A DNA stretch of 64,000 nt, from positions 123,501-187,500 of the forward strand of contig NZ_VVIP01000022.1 of NCBI RefSeq assembly GCF_009650435.1, read 5' to 3'. The notes under the pieces were generated by a model, which worked only from the letters and a program-made list of their open reading frames with translations, was not told where the DNA came from and ran no database searches. A program made the translations under genes and the position numbers. Below, one piece after another: positions 45,554 to 54,552 of the stretch. The DNA is from Foetidibacter luteolus (lineage in GTDB: Bacteria > Bacteroidota > Bacteroidia > Chitinophagales > Chitinophagaceae). Each line of letters opens with the position of its first letter. Positions within the stretch are counted from its first letter, which is position 1.

Positions 45554-46927
45554 TCAGAGTTCTTTTACTGCATTCTTAAACTGCGTGCCCCTGTCTTCAT
45601 AATTCTTAAACAGGTCAAAGCTTGAACATGCCGGGCTAAGCAATACCACATCGCCTTTTTCTGCAAGCCTGTAACTGGCATTAACAGCTTCCTGTGCACT
45701 TTTGGTATCTACCATTACCGGTACAAACGGTTCAAGTGCATGATGTATTTTCTCGTTGTCCAAACCCATGCAAACAATGGCTTTTACTTTTTCTGTTACC
45801 AGCTCTTCCAGTATGGTATAGTCGTTGCCTTTGTCAACGCCCCCAAGTATCAGCACTACCGGTTGCTTCATACTTTCCAGCGCATACCAGGTACTGTTTA
45901 CATTGGTTGCCTTGCTGTCGTTAATATATTCAACACCCTTTACCGTTGCTACATGTTCCATACGGTGCTCCAGGCTTTCAAAAGTTGTCATGGAGTCTCT
46001 TATCTTTTCCTTCCTTATGTCAAGCACGGAGCCTGCTATTCCTGCTGCCATGGTGTTGTATTGATTGTGTTTGCCCTTCAGCACAAAATCGTTAACATTC
46101 ATTGTAACACGTTCATCCTGGTCTTTAGCTCTTAATACCATCCTGTCTCCTTTAATGTAAGCGCCTGTTTGTACTTCGTGTGTCATAGAAAATGGCAATG
46201 GGTTAGTTGTAAGTGATATGGTTTTTATATGGTTCGTGATTACCTCATCATCATCGTTGTAGATGAAATAATCTCCCGGCTGTTGGTTCTCTATTATCCT
46301 GAATTTGCTGTTGATGTAGTTCTGAAACTTATAATCGTACCTGTCTAAATGGTCTTCTGTAATGTTCAGCAGCAAAGCAATATCAGGCCTGAATTCTTTA
46401 ATGTCATCTAACTGAAAAGAACTTATTTCCGCTACATACAAAGGCTTCGGATTTTCAGCCACCTGCTTAGCGAATGAATATCCTATGTTACCCACCAGCG
46501 CACAATCCAAACCCGCCTGTTTACACATATGATAAATGAGAGACGTTGTAGTACTCTTGCCATTACTGCCCGTTATTGCAACAATCCTGCTATCGCCCTT
46601 AAAACGGTAAGCCAGTTCTATTTCACTAATCACCGGTATCCCCTTTGCCCTTATCTTCTTTACCAGTTCATTCTTATCAGGTATTCCGGGGCTTTTTACC
46701 ACTTCATCCGCTGCAAGTATTTTTTGTTCAGTATGGCCGTTTTCTTCAAACGCAATTCCATTATCAATGAGCTCTTTTTTGTAATTGTTTTTTATAGGGC
46801 CACCATCACTCACAAACACTTCATATCCTTTTTGCTTTCCCAGTAATGCTGCACCAACCCCACTCTCGCCACTGCCCAGTATTACCAGGTTATGCCCGTT
46901 TTTACTATCAGATGTATGTTCATTCAT
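45554..46927 (-). CDS. murD: UDP-N-acetylmuramoyl-L-alanine--D-glutamate ligase
   Basis: 457 aa. Adds D-Glu to UDP-MurNAc-L-Ala. Visible: N-terminal Rossmann NLVILGSGESGVGAALLGKQ, ATP loop AITGSNGKSTTTSLIYHM, the central LLNITEDHLDRYDY and the C-terminal EYINDSKATNVNSTWYALES with the carbamoylated-lysine region upstream. 59 bp from ftsW. N-terminus normal except for a short polar lead. Confidence 0.97.
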   Translation of the reverse strand: MNEHTSDSKNGHNLVILGSGESGVGAALLGKQKGYEVFVSDGGPIKNNYKKELIDNGIAFEENGHTEQKILAADEVVKSPGIPDKNELVKKIRAKGIPVISEIELAYRFKGDSRIVAITGSNGKSTTTSLIYHMCKQAGLDCALVGNIGYSFAKQVAENPKPLYVAEISSFQLDDIKEFRPDIALLLNITEDHLDRYDYKFQNYINSKFRIIENQQPGDYFIYNDDDEVITNHIKTISLTTNPLPFSMTHEVQTGAYIKGDRMVLRAKDQDERVTMNVNDFVLKGKHNQYNTMAAGIAGSVLDIRKEKIRDSMTTFESLEHRMEHVATVKGVEYINDSKATNVNSTWYALESMKQPVVLILGGVDKGNDYTILEELVTEKVKAIVCMGLDNEKIHHALEPFVPVMVDTKSAQEAVNASYRLAEKGDVVLLSPACSSFDLFKNYEDRGTQFKNAVKEL

Positions 46928-47085
46928 TTTTTCTTTTTTATGGGCCCAGCAGGACGAACTACTATAAGGCTTCTCTTGCGTCGCACTCTTGTACGTTCTG
47001 TTGTTTGTTCAGCATTGTGCAACAGGTTTATTATTCCTTTTCATCCTTCCCGCTATAACACTTTTCAGCATCCTGCAACCAGCCA
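46928..47085. repeat. family B element between murD and mraY
   Basis: About 46938-47010 is a family B copy in reverse (tatgggcccagcaggacgaa ... ttgcgtcgcactcttgtac), followed by worn heptamers agcatcc, tgcaacc, agccact (about 47068-47090). Confidence 0.55.
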
Positions 47086-48405
47086 CTACCTTATCTTCAG
47101 TGTTATTATAGAGAATAAAACACATAGTATCGTAATTATCCAGAAGCGCACTGCTATCTTACTTTCATGAAATCCTTTTTTCTGGTAATGGTGGTGCAGC
47201 GGGCTCATCAAAAACACCCTTCGGCCTTCACCATACTTTTTCTTTGTGTATTTGAAATAGCTTACCTGTATAATCACACTTAAGTTTTCTACCAGGAACA
47301 CCAGGCAAAAAATAGGTATCAGCAATTCTTTCCTGATAATTATAGCCAGCGAAGCAATAATACCGCCTAATGCAAGGCTGCCCGTATCGCCCATAAACAC
47401 CTGGGCCGGAAAAGCATTGTACCATAGAAAGCCCACACACCCACCAACGAATGCCGCGATAAAAATGGATAGCTCGCCAAGATTGGGTATGTACATTACG
47501 TTCAGGTAATCCGCGAAACGATAGTTGCCACTTACATAAGCAAATACAAGTATGCCGGCTCCTATGAATGCACTAACACCGGCCGCCAACCCATCTAACC
47601 CATCCGTAAGGTTTGCCCCATTTGATACCGCGGTTATGATGAACGTTACAATGATGATGTAAATAATCCAGGTGTATTGCTCGGCTCCGGTACCAATCCA
47701 GCTTATCAGCTTACTGTAATTAAACTCGTGGTTCTTAACAAAAGGAATTGTTGTAATGGGCGTTCTTACCTTAACGAACCTTCTCTCTACACCATCTATT
47801 TTTCTCACCACAATATTGCTGTCCCGTCCCAGCCTTTCACCTGGCTGCATTACCTGTTCAATTGTTTCGCCCGGGTTCACCAGTTCTCTCTCAACCAACA
47901 CGTTGTTGTTAAAATAGAGTGTAGCGCCTATGATGATACCCAACCCTATCTGCCCTATTATCTTGGTAACACCTGCCAAACCATCGCTGTCTTTTTTCTG
48001 GTATTTCTCCCCCTTTTCCTGAGCCTTCTTTCTTGCCTTCAGTTTAAAATAATCATCCAGGAAGCCAATTACACCTAGCCAAACCGTACACAATAACATC
48101 AGTCTTATGTATACTTTGCTTAAATCAGCAAACAATAGTGTAGGTATCAGTATTGCCAGCAGGATGATGATACCGCCCATGGTGGGTGTTCCTTTTTTTG
48201 ATTGCTCGCCTGCAAGCCCAAGGTCACGCACGGTTTCGCCTATCTGCCTTTTCTTTAACAGGTTTATCACACGCCTTCCATATACAGTAGCAATAAGCAG
48301 AGACAACAGGATGGCCAAAACAATTCTGAACGTGATAAACTGGAATAATCCAGCCCCGCTCAAATTGAATTCCTGTTTTAGATAATTAAATAAACTGTAT
48401 AGCAT
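47086..48405 (-). CDS. mraY: phospho-MurNAc-pentapeptide transferase
   Basis: 439 aa from ATG 48405; an in-frame ATG at 48459 would add 18 residues encoded partly by a heptamer tract. Integral membrane enzyme that makes lipid I. Visible: [20 protein letters not shown] (Asp-Asp metal site, loop 2), [20 protein letters not shown], and [15 protein letters not shown] followed by the cytoplasmic loop [15 protein letters not shown]. Longer than the 360-residue enterobacterial enzyme owing to an extra segment (about 170-260, [20 protein letters not shown]), which is common in Bacteroidota. Confidence 0.97.
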   Translation of the reverse strand: MLYSLFNYLKQEFNLSGAGLFQFITFRIVLAILLSLLIATVYGRRVINLLKKRQIGETVRDLGLAGEQSKKGTPTMGGIIILLAILIPTLLFADLSKVYIRLMLLCTVWLGVIGFLDDYFKLKARKKAQEKGEKYQKKDSDGLAGVTKIIGQIGLGIIIGATLYFNNNVLVERELVNPGETIEQVMQPGERLGRDSNIVVRKIDGVERRFVKVRTPITTIPFVKNHEFNYSKLISWIGTGAEQYTWIIYIIIVTFIITAVSNGANLTDGLDGLAAGVSAFIGAGILVFAYVSGNYRFADYLNVMYIPNLGELSIFIAAFVGGCVGFLWYNAFPAQVFMGDTGSLALGGIIASLAIIIRKELLIPIFCLVFLVENLSVIIQVSYFKYTKKKYGEGRRVFLMSPLHHHYQKKGFHESKIAVRFWIITILCVLFSIITLKIR

Positions 48406-48541
48406 AGTTGGTTTGTGAGTGGTGAGTGGGCAGTAGTGAGTGGGGACAAATCCATTCAATTACCTTCATCACTTACCACGGCTCTATAAGATCTTATTAA
48501 CTTTCATTAACGTTTCTAACTCAGTTTTCACTTTTTTCTGC
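48406..48541. repeat. heptamer tract between murE and mraY
   Basis: 48415-48442 reads gtgagtg, gtgagtg, ggcagta, gtgagtg. It lies just upstream of the mraY start, where the leader and ribosome-binding region would be. Confidence 0.6.
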
Positions 48542-50059
48542 TCACTTTCCTAACAACTCAAACATTTCCTTCAGCACTGCCTTATCATCGAAGGGATGCT
48601 TAACCCCTTTTATCTCCTGGTATTTTTCATGGCCTTTGCCTGCCACCAGTATGATGTCTTCTTCATTGGCCAGGCTTACCGCTGTTTTAATCGCCTCCCG
48701 CCTGTCAACAATTGAGATGGCTTTTCTTTTACCAGCGCTATTTAGGCCAGCTTCCATTTCTGTAATAATGGCCTGCGGGTCTTCGCTCCTGGGGTTATCA
48801 CTGGTTAGTATCACCCTGTCGCTAAGATCTGCGGCGGCTTGCGCCATAATGGGACGTTTGGTCTTATCCCTGTCGCCACCGCAACCCACTACGGTTATTA
48901 CCTTCTCATAGCCCTTACGCAGTTTTTTAATGGTGGCCAGTACGTTATCCAGCGCATCTGGTGTGTGGGCATAGTCTATAATACCAATGATCTTGTTATA
49001 ACTGATGATATAATCAAACCTTCCCTCGGCGCCCCTTGAAAGGCTTAATATCCGCAGTACTTCTTCCGCATTTTCGCCCAGGCAAACCGCGGCTCCGTAA
49101 ACAGCCAGCAGGTTATACGCATTAAACTCTCCAATCAACCTGAAATGCACTTCACGGTCGTTTATCGTCATCAGCAAGCCGGTAAGCGCATTCTCCAATA
49201 TTTTACCTTTAAACTCTGCTACATTCTTCAGGCTGTAGAAATACTTTTTTGCAACAGTATTCTGCAGCATTACGGCGCCGCGCTTGTCATCCGCATTGGA
49301 AATGGCGAATGCATCGCTGCTCAAATTGTCAAAGAAGCTTTTCTTAACCCGTATATATTCATCAAATGTTTTGTGATAATCCAGGTGGTCGTGTGTTATG
49401 TTGCTGAACAGCGCACCGGCAAAATGCAGCCCCGTTATGCGGTGCTGGTGTATGGCATGGCTGCTGCATTCCATAAACACGTGTGTACAACCGCCATCCA
49501 GCATGCGCTTTAGCAAAGCATTGAGGCTAATGGCATCTGGCGTGGTATGCGTGGAAGGCACTATCTCCGCACCTATATGGTTCTGCACCGTACTTATCAA
49601 ACCGCACTTGTAGCCCAACTCTGTAAAAAGATTGTACAACACTGTGGCAATGGTTGTTTTTCCGTTGGTACCGGTAACACCCACGAGCTTAAGTTTTACA
49701 GAAGGCTCATTATAAAAGTTGTGCGCCATATAAGCAACAGCCTCGTGTGTGTTGGCTACCTGTATATATGTGATGCCTTCTTTTACTGAGGAAGGCATAG
49801 CTTCTACCACTACAGCAACAGCGCCATCTTCAACCGCTTTTTCAATGAACTGGTGACCGTCTGATTTTTCGCCCCGTATGGCCACAAATACAGCCCCGGC
49901 TTTAACCTTCCTTGAATCAATCTGAATATCGTTAACAGCTATTCCTGTTGAGCCATTTACAGACAGAAGCCGGACCTTATACAATATGTCCTGTAATGTT
50001 TTATCCCCAGCCCCTAAAGGAGAGTTAACCGTTCCGCTATCCTCGTTAGTACCTGCCAT
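48542..50059 (-). CDS. murE: UDP-MurNAc-L-Ala-D-Glu--meso-diaminopimelate ligase
   Basis: 505 aa. Adds the third residue of the stem peptide. Visible: N-domain SRKVKAGAVFVAIRGEKSDG, ATP loop GVTGTNGKTTIATVLYNL, IIDYAHTPDALDNVLATI, and LTSDNPRSEDPQAI. The DNPR motif is the known specificity mark for meso-diaminopimelate rather than lysine. The first 20 residues include the family D palindrome as NSPLGAG. Upstream ftsI ends 150 bp away across a family B element. Confidence 0.97.
   Translation of the reverse strand: MAGTNEDSGTVNSPLGAGDKTLQDILYKVRLLSVNGSTGIAVNDIQIDSRKVKAGAVFVAIRGEKSDGHQFIEKAVEDGAVAVVVEAMPSSVKEGITYIQVANTHEAVAYMAHNFYNEPSVKLKLVGVTGTNGKTTIATVLYNLFTELGYKCGLISTVQNHIGAEIVPSTHTTPDAISLNALLKRMLDGGCTHVFMECSSHAIHQHRITGLHFAGALFSNITHDHLDYHKTFDEYIRVKKSFFDNLSSDAFAISNADDKRGAVMLQNTVAKKYFYSLKNVAEFKGKILENALTGLLMTINDREVHFRLIGEFNAYNLLAVYGAAVCLGENAEEVLRILSLSRGAEGRFDYIISYNKIIGIIDYAHTPDALDNVLATIKKLRKGYEKVITVVGCGGDRDKTKRPIMAQAAADLSDRVILTSDNPRSEDPQAIITEMEAGLNSAGKRKAISIVDRREAIKTAVSLANEEDIILVAGKGHEKYQEIKGVKHPFDDKAVLKEMFELLGK
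50005..50026 (-). repeat. family D palindrome inside murE
   Basis: Minus strand aactctcctttaggggctgg, in frame as NSPLGAG; less perfect than the murG and murC copies. Confidence 0.55.
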
Positions 50060-50208
50060 TTATAATGATATTGTCAATTCAAATTGTAATACATGCTTTA
50101 CCAACCAGTTAATGTGCTGCGCAGCGAACAAGCCGTACAAGAGTGCGACGCAATCCCGAAGTTTCGGGACCTCATCACTGTTCCCGCTGCCGGGCCCATA
50201 AAACTCTT
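50060..50208. repeat. family B element between ftsI and murE
   Basis: About 50115-50202: gcgaacaagccgtacaagag, gtgcgacgcaatcccgaagt, gccgggcccataaaa. It includes the same cccgaagtttcgggac small palindrome that marks the copy at 5229. Confidence 0.6.
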
Positions 50209-52455
50209 CTAGTTCAATTGTATGTTTATCACCTGCCCCCTTGCCACCTGCTGCCCCGCCGTTATTGACTGGGCAGTAACTTTGCCACGGCCTTTGGCGT
50301 TTACTTTCAGCCCTATATTCTCGCACACATACACCGCGTCTTTTAAGCCTAAACCTGCAAGCTGCGGCATTTGCTTCTCGCTTGTTTTGTAACCATCCAT
50401 TACTGCAAAACCGTTCTCTTTTTTTATTCTTCCAATAACAGCATCTTCTCTTGCAGAATCTTTATGATTAATACCCAGCGATGCAATCAACGACTTCATT
50501 TCTTTATACATCCCCGCATAATGATAACCGATACTATCGTTACGGGATATGCTGGCATACTGCACGTCTTTGCTCTGCCGTACAAACATGGTATATAGCC
50601 TGTCAGCTATTTCTTTAAACACCGGCCCGGCCACCGCGGCGCCATAAAACTTCTTTGCAAAAGGTTTATTCTTGATAATCACCACGCAGGTATATTGCGG
50701 GTTATCAGCAGGAAAAAAACCAGCGAAAGAGGATTGGTAAATATGGTCAGCATATCCTCTTGCACCATTGGCTACGAGTGCTGTGCCTGTTTTACCAGCC
50801 ACCTGGTAAGCACTGCCTTTAAACAATGTTTTACCTGTACCTTCTATGCATACTCCTTTTAAGCATTCAATGAGCTGGTGCAGTGTAGCATCGCTGCAGA
50901 TTTTTTCTTTAGCCACAACAGGCGCAGTTTCCTTTATAAGAATACCATCCTGCCTGATACCACTTAACAAATAAGGCCTTAGCATTTTACCGTTGTTCGC
51001 AACCGCGTTGTACAACATGGCTGTATGCATGGGCGTAATGGCCAGGTTGTATCCAAAAGCCATCCAGGGCAATGTTGTGTTGCTCCAGTATTTACTGCCG
51101 GGGCGGTAAACAACCGGCCTGCGTTCGCCTGTTAAGTCAATGCCGGTAACACTATCCAGGCCCAGCTTGCGCAAATGGTTTACAAACTGTGATGGTGTTG
51201 AAGCATAAGCGTTAACAGCCAGCTTTGCCATACCTACATTGGAGCTTTCTTCAAAAGCATGCTTTGTAGTAACCATACCAAGGCCATGGTTTTCGCTGTC
51301 GTATACTGTTCTGCCGGCAACCTGCCAGGTACCACCGTTCAAATTCACCATCGTGTTCAAAGAAACTTTTTTGTCTTCCAGCAGCGAGAGCATCGTTGCC
51401 AGCTTAAAGGTTGAGCCAGGCTCCGTAGGCGTTAACGCGTAGTTGAAATCTTCCCAGTAACTCCCATCTGTTCTTTTGCCCAGGTTGGCTATGGCTTTAA
51501 CCTTACCTGTTTTTACTTCCATCACTATGGCGCAACCATGCTCCGCTTCATTTTCCACCATCATCTTCATCAGGGCGTTCTCTGTAATCTCCTGTATATG
51601 TACATCCAGTGTTGTAATAATGTCACGCCCGTTTTCCGGTTCCACTTCGTAATCATTATCCACCGGTACGCTTACGCCGCCAGCTATATATCTTACCAGG
51701 CGTTTACCTGTAGTGCCTTTCAGGAGGGTGTCGTAGGTTTGTTCAAGCCCTACTTTTTGAGCATTTTCCCTGTCAAGCCCAATAGTTCTGTAAGCCAGAA
51801 GCTGGTAAGGATTGAGCCTTATGCTTTTAACTTCCGCTATAAAACCGCTTTTGTTGCGGCCCTGCCTTACCAGCGGAAAAGTTCTTAGCTGCTGGTATTC
51901 ACGAAAACTGGTTTTCTTTCTTAACAGAAAGTACCTGTCTTTATCGCGGTAACCTTGTTGCAGCATACGCTTGTATTCGGCCTTGGATTTGTCTTTAAAC
52001 AAATCTGCCAGGCAATAACTCAAAGAATCTACGTTTTCACGAAAGCGCTTACCGCTTTTTTGCCGTAACCCATCCGCCGCAAAATCTATATACACATCAA
52101 ACTGCGGGATGCTGGTACTTAACATCTGGCCGTCTTCGCTGTAGATGGTACCACGGTCAGCATCCGTTTCTTCAATTTTCTGGTGAAGGCTGTCGCTCAT
52201 GCTCCGCCAGTAATTACCCTGAAACTGCTGGATATAAAACGCCCTGGCGAATATGAGTAGACACACAATTACCACCGCTATATAGCTTAGGTACACCCGC
52301 CATAATATGTCCCGTTTTACTTCCACCGTTCCGGTATTAAGATTTTTCACAAGAGGCTTTTCTATAGGTGTTGTGTGATTTTTGATAAATATTGGATAGG
52401 GTGAGTGGTGAATAGTGAGTGGTGAGTGGGAATGTCCCTGCTCATCACTTAGCAT
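50209..52455 (-). CDS. ftsI: septal peptidoglycan transpeptidase (class B PBP) with PASTA domain
   Basis: 748 aa. Cross-links septal peptidoglycan with FtsW. Order: cytoplasmic lead (1-50), membrane helix (IAVVIVCLLIFARAFYIQQF), dimerisation domain (RGTIYSEDGQMLSTSIPQFD), transpeptidase with SxxK in PGSTFKLATM, SxN in ESSNVGMAK and KTG in VAGKTGTALV, and one C-terminal PASTA domain (MPQLAGLGLKDAVYVCENIG). The start at 52455 follows the ftsL stop by 4 bp; residues 9-18 (SHSPLTIHHS) are encoded by a heptamer tract, so a GTG at about residue 34 is an alternative start. Confidence 0.96.
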   Translation of the reverse strand: MLSDEQGHSHSPLTIHHSPYPIFIKNHTTPIEKPLVKNLNTGTVEVKRDILWRVYLSYIAVVIVCLLIFARAFYIQQFQGNYWRSMSDSLHQKIEETDADRGTIYSEDGQMLSTSIPQFDVYIDFAADGLRQKSGKRFRENVDSLSYCLADLFKDKSKAEYKRMLQQGYRDKDRYFLLRKKTSFREYQQLRTFPLVRQGRNKSGFIAEVKSIRLNPYQLLAYRTIGLDRENAQKVGLEQTYDTLLKGTTGKRLVRYIAGGVSVPVDNDYEVEPENGRDIITTLDVHIQEITENALMKMMVENEAEHGCAIVMEVKTGKVKAIANLGKRTDGSYWEDFNYALTPTEPGSTFKLATMLSLLEDKKVSLNTMVNLNGGTWQVAGRTVYDSENHGLGMVTTKHAFEESSNVGMAKLAVNAYASTPSQFVNHLRKLGLDSVTGIDLTGERRPVVYRPGSKYWSNTTLPWMAFGYNLAITPMHTAMLYNAVANNGKMLRPYLLSGIRQDGILIKETAPVVAKEKICSDATLHQLIECLKGVCIEGTGKTLFKGSAYQVAGKTGTALVANGARGYADHIYQSSFAGFFPADNPQYTCVVIIKNKPFAKKFYGAAVAGPVFKEIADRLYTMFVRQSKDVQYASISRNDSIGYHYAGMYKEMKSLIASLGINHKDSAREDAVIGRIKKENGFAVMDGYKTSEKQMPQLAGLGLKDAVYVCENIGLKVNAKGRGKVTAQSITAGQQVARGQVINIQLN
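52401..52428. repeat. heptamer tract inside the ftsI N-terminus
   Basis: gtgagtg, gtgaata, gtgagtg, gtgagtg in perfect 7-bp register, translated on the minus strand as SPLTIHHSP. Confidence 0.7.
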
Positions 52456-52459
52456 CCCC

Positions 52460-52804
52460 TTATTCCCTTTTCTCTAAAACTATCCTTACCGGCGGCTCGG
52501 TAGAAAGCTTTAAGCCCAATGGCTCTGCTGCTTTTACCAGTTCCGCTTCGCGGCTCCTGAACATCACTTCACTCTTCAACGTTTTATATTCGTACTGCAG
52601 CTCTTTCACTTCCCTTGCCGTACGGTTAATATCCCTTATTGTTTTATCGGCCATGTGGCCATTGGCTATATATATAACAGCCAGTAATGCCAGGAAAAGA
52701 AAGAAGGGAATATTCCTTGTTATCCAGCCATAGTTGAACAAACCCTTAAGCGGGTTGGCAAACTTTGGTTGCCTTACTTCCTGTTGTTGATTTTTTTCTT
52801 CCAT
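52460..52804 (-). CDS. ftsL: FtsL-like cell division protein
   Basis: 114 aa: 30 cytoplasmic residues, one membrane helix (FFLFLALLAVIYIANGHMAD), then a periplasmic coiled coil (TIRDINRTAREVKELQYEYK) ending LGLKLSTEPPVRIVLEK. Size, topology and position between rsmH and ftsI identify it as the Bacteroidota FtsL; sequence similarity to proteobacterial FtsL is low. FtsL joins FtsQ and FtsB-like proteins to activate FtsW/FtsI. Confidence 0.85.
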   Translation of the reverse strand: MEEKNQQQEVRQPKFANPLKGLFNYGWITRNIPFFLFLALLAVIYIANGHMADKTIRDINRTAREVKELQYEYKTLKSEVMFRSREAELVKAAEPLGLKLSTEPPVRIVLEKRE

Positions 52805-53049
52805 TTTTTACCTCACCCCCAACCCTTCTCCGACAGAGAGGAGAGCTGGATTCGTTTTCAATTATGTTATGACATGCACTTTGAACTTAGTTTCCAGATC
52901 CGGCACCGGAGGTAGCTGAAACAAAAACTTACAGCCGGTGGACAATACTACTCTGCGGGAAAAGCTGCATAGCGTATCCTGCAGTACAAGAGTGCGACGC
53001 AACGATGCTTAATTGTTATCCTCCTGCCGGGCCCATAAAAATTCTTTGC
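52805..53049. repeat. family C-like and family B elements between rsmH and ftsL
   Basis: 52810-52850 (cctcacccccaacccttctcc) is a worn family C copy. About 52895-53040 is a long family B copy (ggcaccggaggtagctgaaa, gtgcgacgcaacgatgctta, gccgggcccataaaa). Confidence 0.55.
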
Positions 53050-54024
53050 CTAAACCCTTTCTGCTACGCGAAGCTTAGCGCTCCTGGAACGTGGATTTTG
53101 TTTTGCTTCCACCGCCTCCGCCACAACAGGTTTTTTAGTAATCACTTTTAATGACTGCTCTTTTGCCACAGAGATAAACGGGTTTTCATCCGGCGTCTCC
53201 TCAAATGCCCCTTGCCTGAAAAAGTTCTTTACCAACCTGTCTTCTATAGAGTGAAAAGTGATAATTGCCGCACGGCCACCGCTTTCCAGCACTTCCGGCA
53301 ATTGCTGCAACATTTCTTTTAAAGCGCCCATTTCATCATTTACCTCTATGCGCAACGCCTGAAAAACCTGCGCCAGGTATTTATTGGGGTTGCCTTTTAC
53401 CACCGGCTGCAGCAACACACGAAAAGCTTCAATGGTCTTCAGGTTGCTGTGGCTGCGGTTTTGCACAATATGCTTTGCCAGCGTTTTGGCGTTGGTAACC
53501 TCGCCGTATTGTTCAAAGAGCTTGTGCAGTTGCTGTTCTGTATATTTAGAAAGTATATCCGCCGCTGTTATGGTTTGCCGCCTGTCCATCCGCATATCCA
53601 GCGGGCCATCAAACCGTGTTGAAAAGCCCCGTTCCCCCTCGTCAAACTGGTGGCTGCTAACGCCAAGGTCTGCCAGTACCCCATTTACTTTTGGATATTT
53701 ATAGAGGCGTAAAAAACGCTGCAGGTGGCGAAAGTTCTGCGGTACAAAAATTACCCGCTCATCAGCAGGAATATTTTGCTGCGCATCCGCATCCTGGTCA
53801 AACGCTATCAACCGGCCATTCTTCCCCAACTTTTCCAGTATGCCCCTGCTATGGCCGCCACCACCAAAAGTGCAATCCACATAAACGCCGCCGGGCTTTA
53901 TATCCAATGCATCCAGGCATTCGTGGAATAGCACCGGTATGTGATAATCAGAACCCGCCTGGCTGCTGGCTGCCGGTGGCTGGTTACTGGTAACCGTAAG
54001 CTTGTTTTTTTTCTGTTTAGCCAT
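53050..54024 (-). CDS. rsmH: 16S rRNA m4C1402 methyltransferase
   Basis: 324 aa. SAM-dependent N4-methylation of C1402 in 16S rRNA. Visible: HIPVLFHECLDALDIKPGGV, SAM loop VDCTFGGGGHSRGIL, IAFDQDADA, the substrate-site GVLADLGVSSHQFDEGERGF and LDMRMDRRQ. The first 25 residues (TVTSNQPPAASSQAGSD) are extra and are encoded by a heptamer tract at 53961-53995. 17 bp downstream of mraZ. Confidence 0.97.
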   Translation of the reverse strand: MAKQKKNKLTVTSNQPPAASSQAGSDYHIPVLFHECLDALDIKPGGVYVDCTFGGGGHSRGILEKLGKNGRLIAFDQDADAQQNIPADERVIFVPQNFRHLQRFLRLYKYPKVNGVLADLGVSSHQFDEGERGFSTRFDGPLDMRMDRRQTITAADILSKYTEQQLHKLFEQYGEVTNAKTLAKHIVQNRSHSNLKTIEAFRVLLQPVVKGNPNKYLAQVFQALRIEVNDEMGALKEMLQQLPEVLESGGRAAIITFHSIEDRLVKNFFRQGAFEETPDENPFISVAKEQSLKVITKKPVVAEAVEAKQNPRSRSAKLRVAERV

Positions 54025-54041
54025 ACACAGCAGCTTTAGTT

Positions 54042-54494
54042 TTACCAGCCATTTACCCCGCCGGTAACCTCTTCAGCCAGTGCACTGAACAAATCGGCGC
54101 TTTGTTCAAAGATCTTCTTGTATTTAGCCGTATCCCAGATTTTAAACTTGTCAACATCCGGAGAAAGTGTAATGTCTTTGGTAAGACCGGCAAACTCTCT
54201 AAGCGAAGGCGGCAGCAACATTCTACCGGCACTGTCCAGTTCAACTTCTGAAGCGCCAGCCAAAAAAGCGGTGCGGAATTGATTTACCTTCGGGTTTAAA
54301 TCGTTTAATTTTTTCAATTTTTCTTCTATGGTTTCCCAAACAGGTAAAGGGTACATTACCAGGCATCCTTCAAAGCCACGGTTAACCACAAGGGTAGTCG
54401 TTCCTTCGGGCAGCTTTTTTTTAATGCCGCCCGGCAGGAGAAACCGACCTTTTGAGTCAATCGTTGCTTCATATTCGCCAAGAAAACCAGCCAT
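54042..54494 (-). CDS. mraZ: transcriptional regulator MraZ
   Basis: 150 aa with two SpoVT/AbrB-like MraZ halves: FLGEYEATIDSKGRFLLPGG (residues 4-23) and ASEVELDSAGRMLLPPSLRE (about 82-101), each with the D-x-x-G-R core. MraZ forms a ring and represses the dcw promoter by binding short direct repeats, which are present just upstream. First gene of the cluster. Confidence 0.96.
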   Translation of the reverse strand: MAGFLGEYEATIDSKGRFLLPGGIKKKLPEGTTTLVVNRGFEGCLVMYPLPVWETIEEKLKKLNDLNPKVNQFRTAFLAGASEVELDSAGRMLLPPSLREFAGLTKDITLSPDVDKFKIWDTAKYKKIFEQSADLFSALAEEVTGGVNGW

Positions 54495-54526
54495 TTACAT
54501 GTGTTAGAAGAAATTGATTAATAAAT

Positions 54527-54552
54527 TACCACAAAATAACACTTTTTCCCAC
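54527..54552 (-). promoter_or_regulatory. MraZ operator upstream of mraZ
   Basis: On the minus strand three repeats GTGGGA, GTGTTA and GTGGTA start exactly 10 bp apart (plus coordinates 54547-54552, 54537-54542, 54527-54532). This matches the known MraZ site of TGGGN-type repeats separated by 5 nt. A TATTTTG box overlaps the last two repeats, so binding should block the promoter. The middle repeat is degenerate. Confidence 0.75.
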
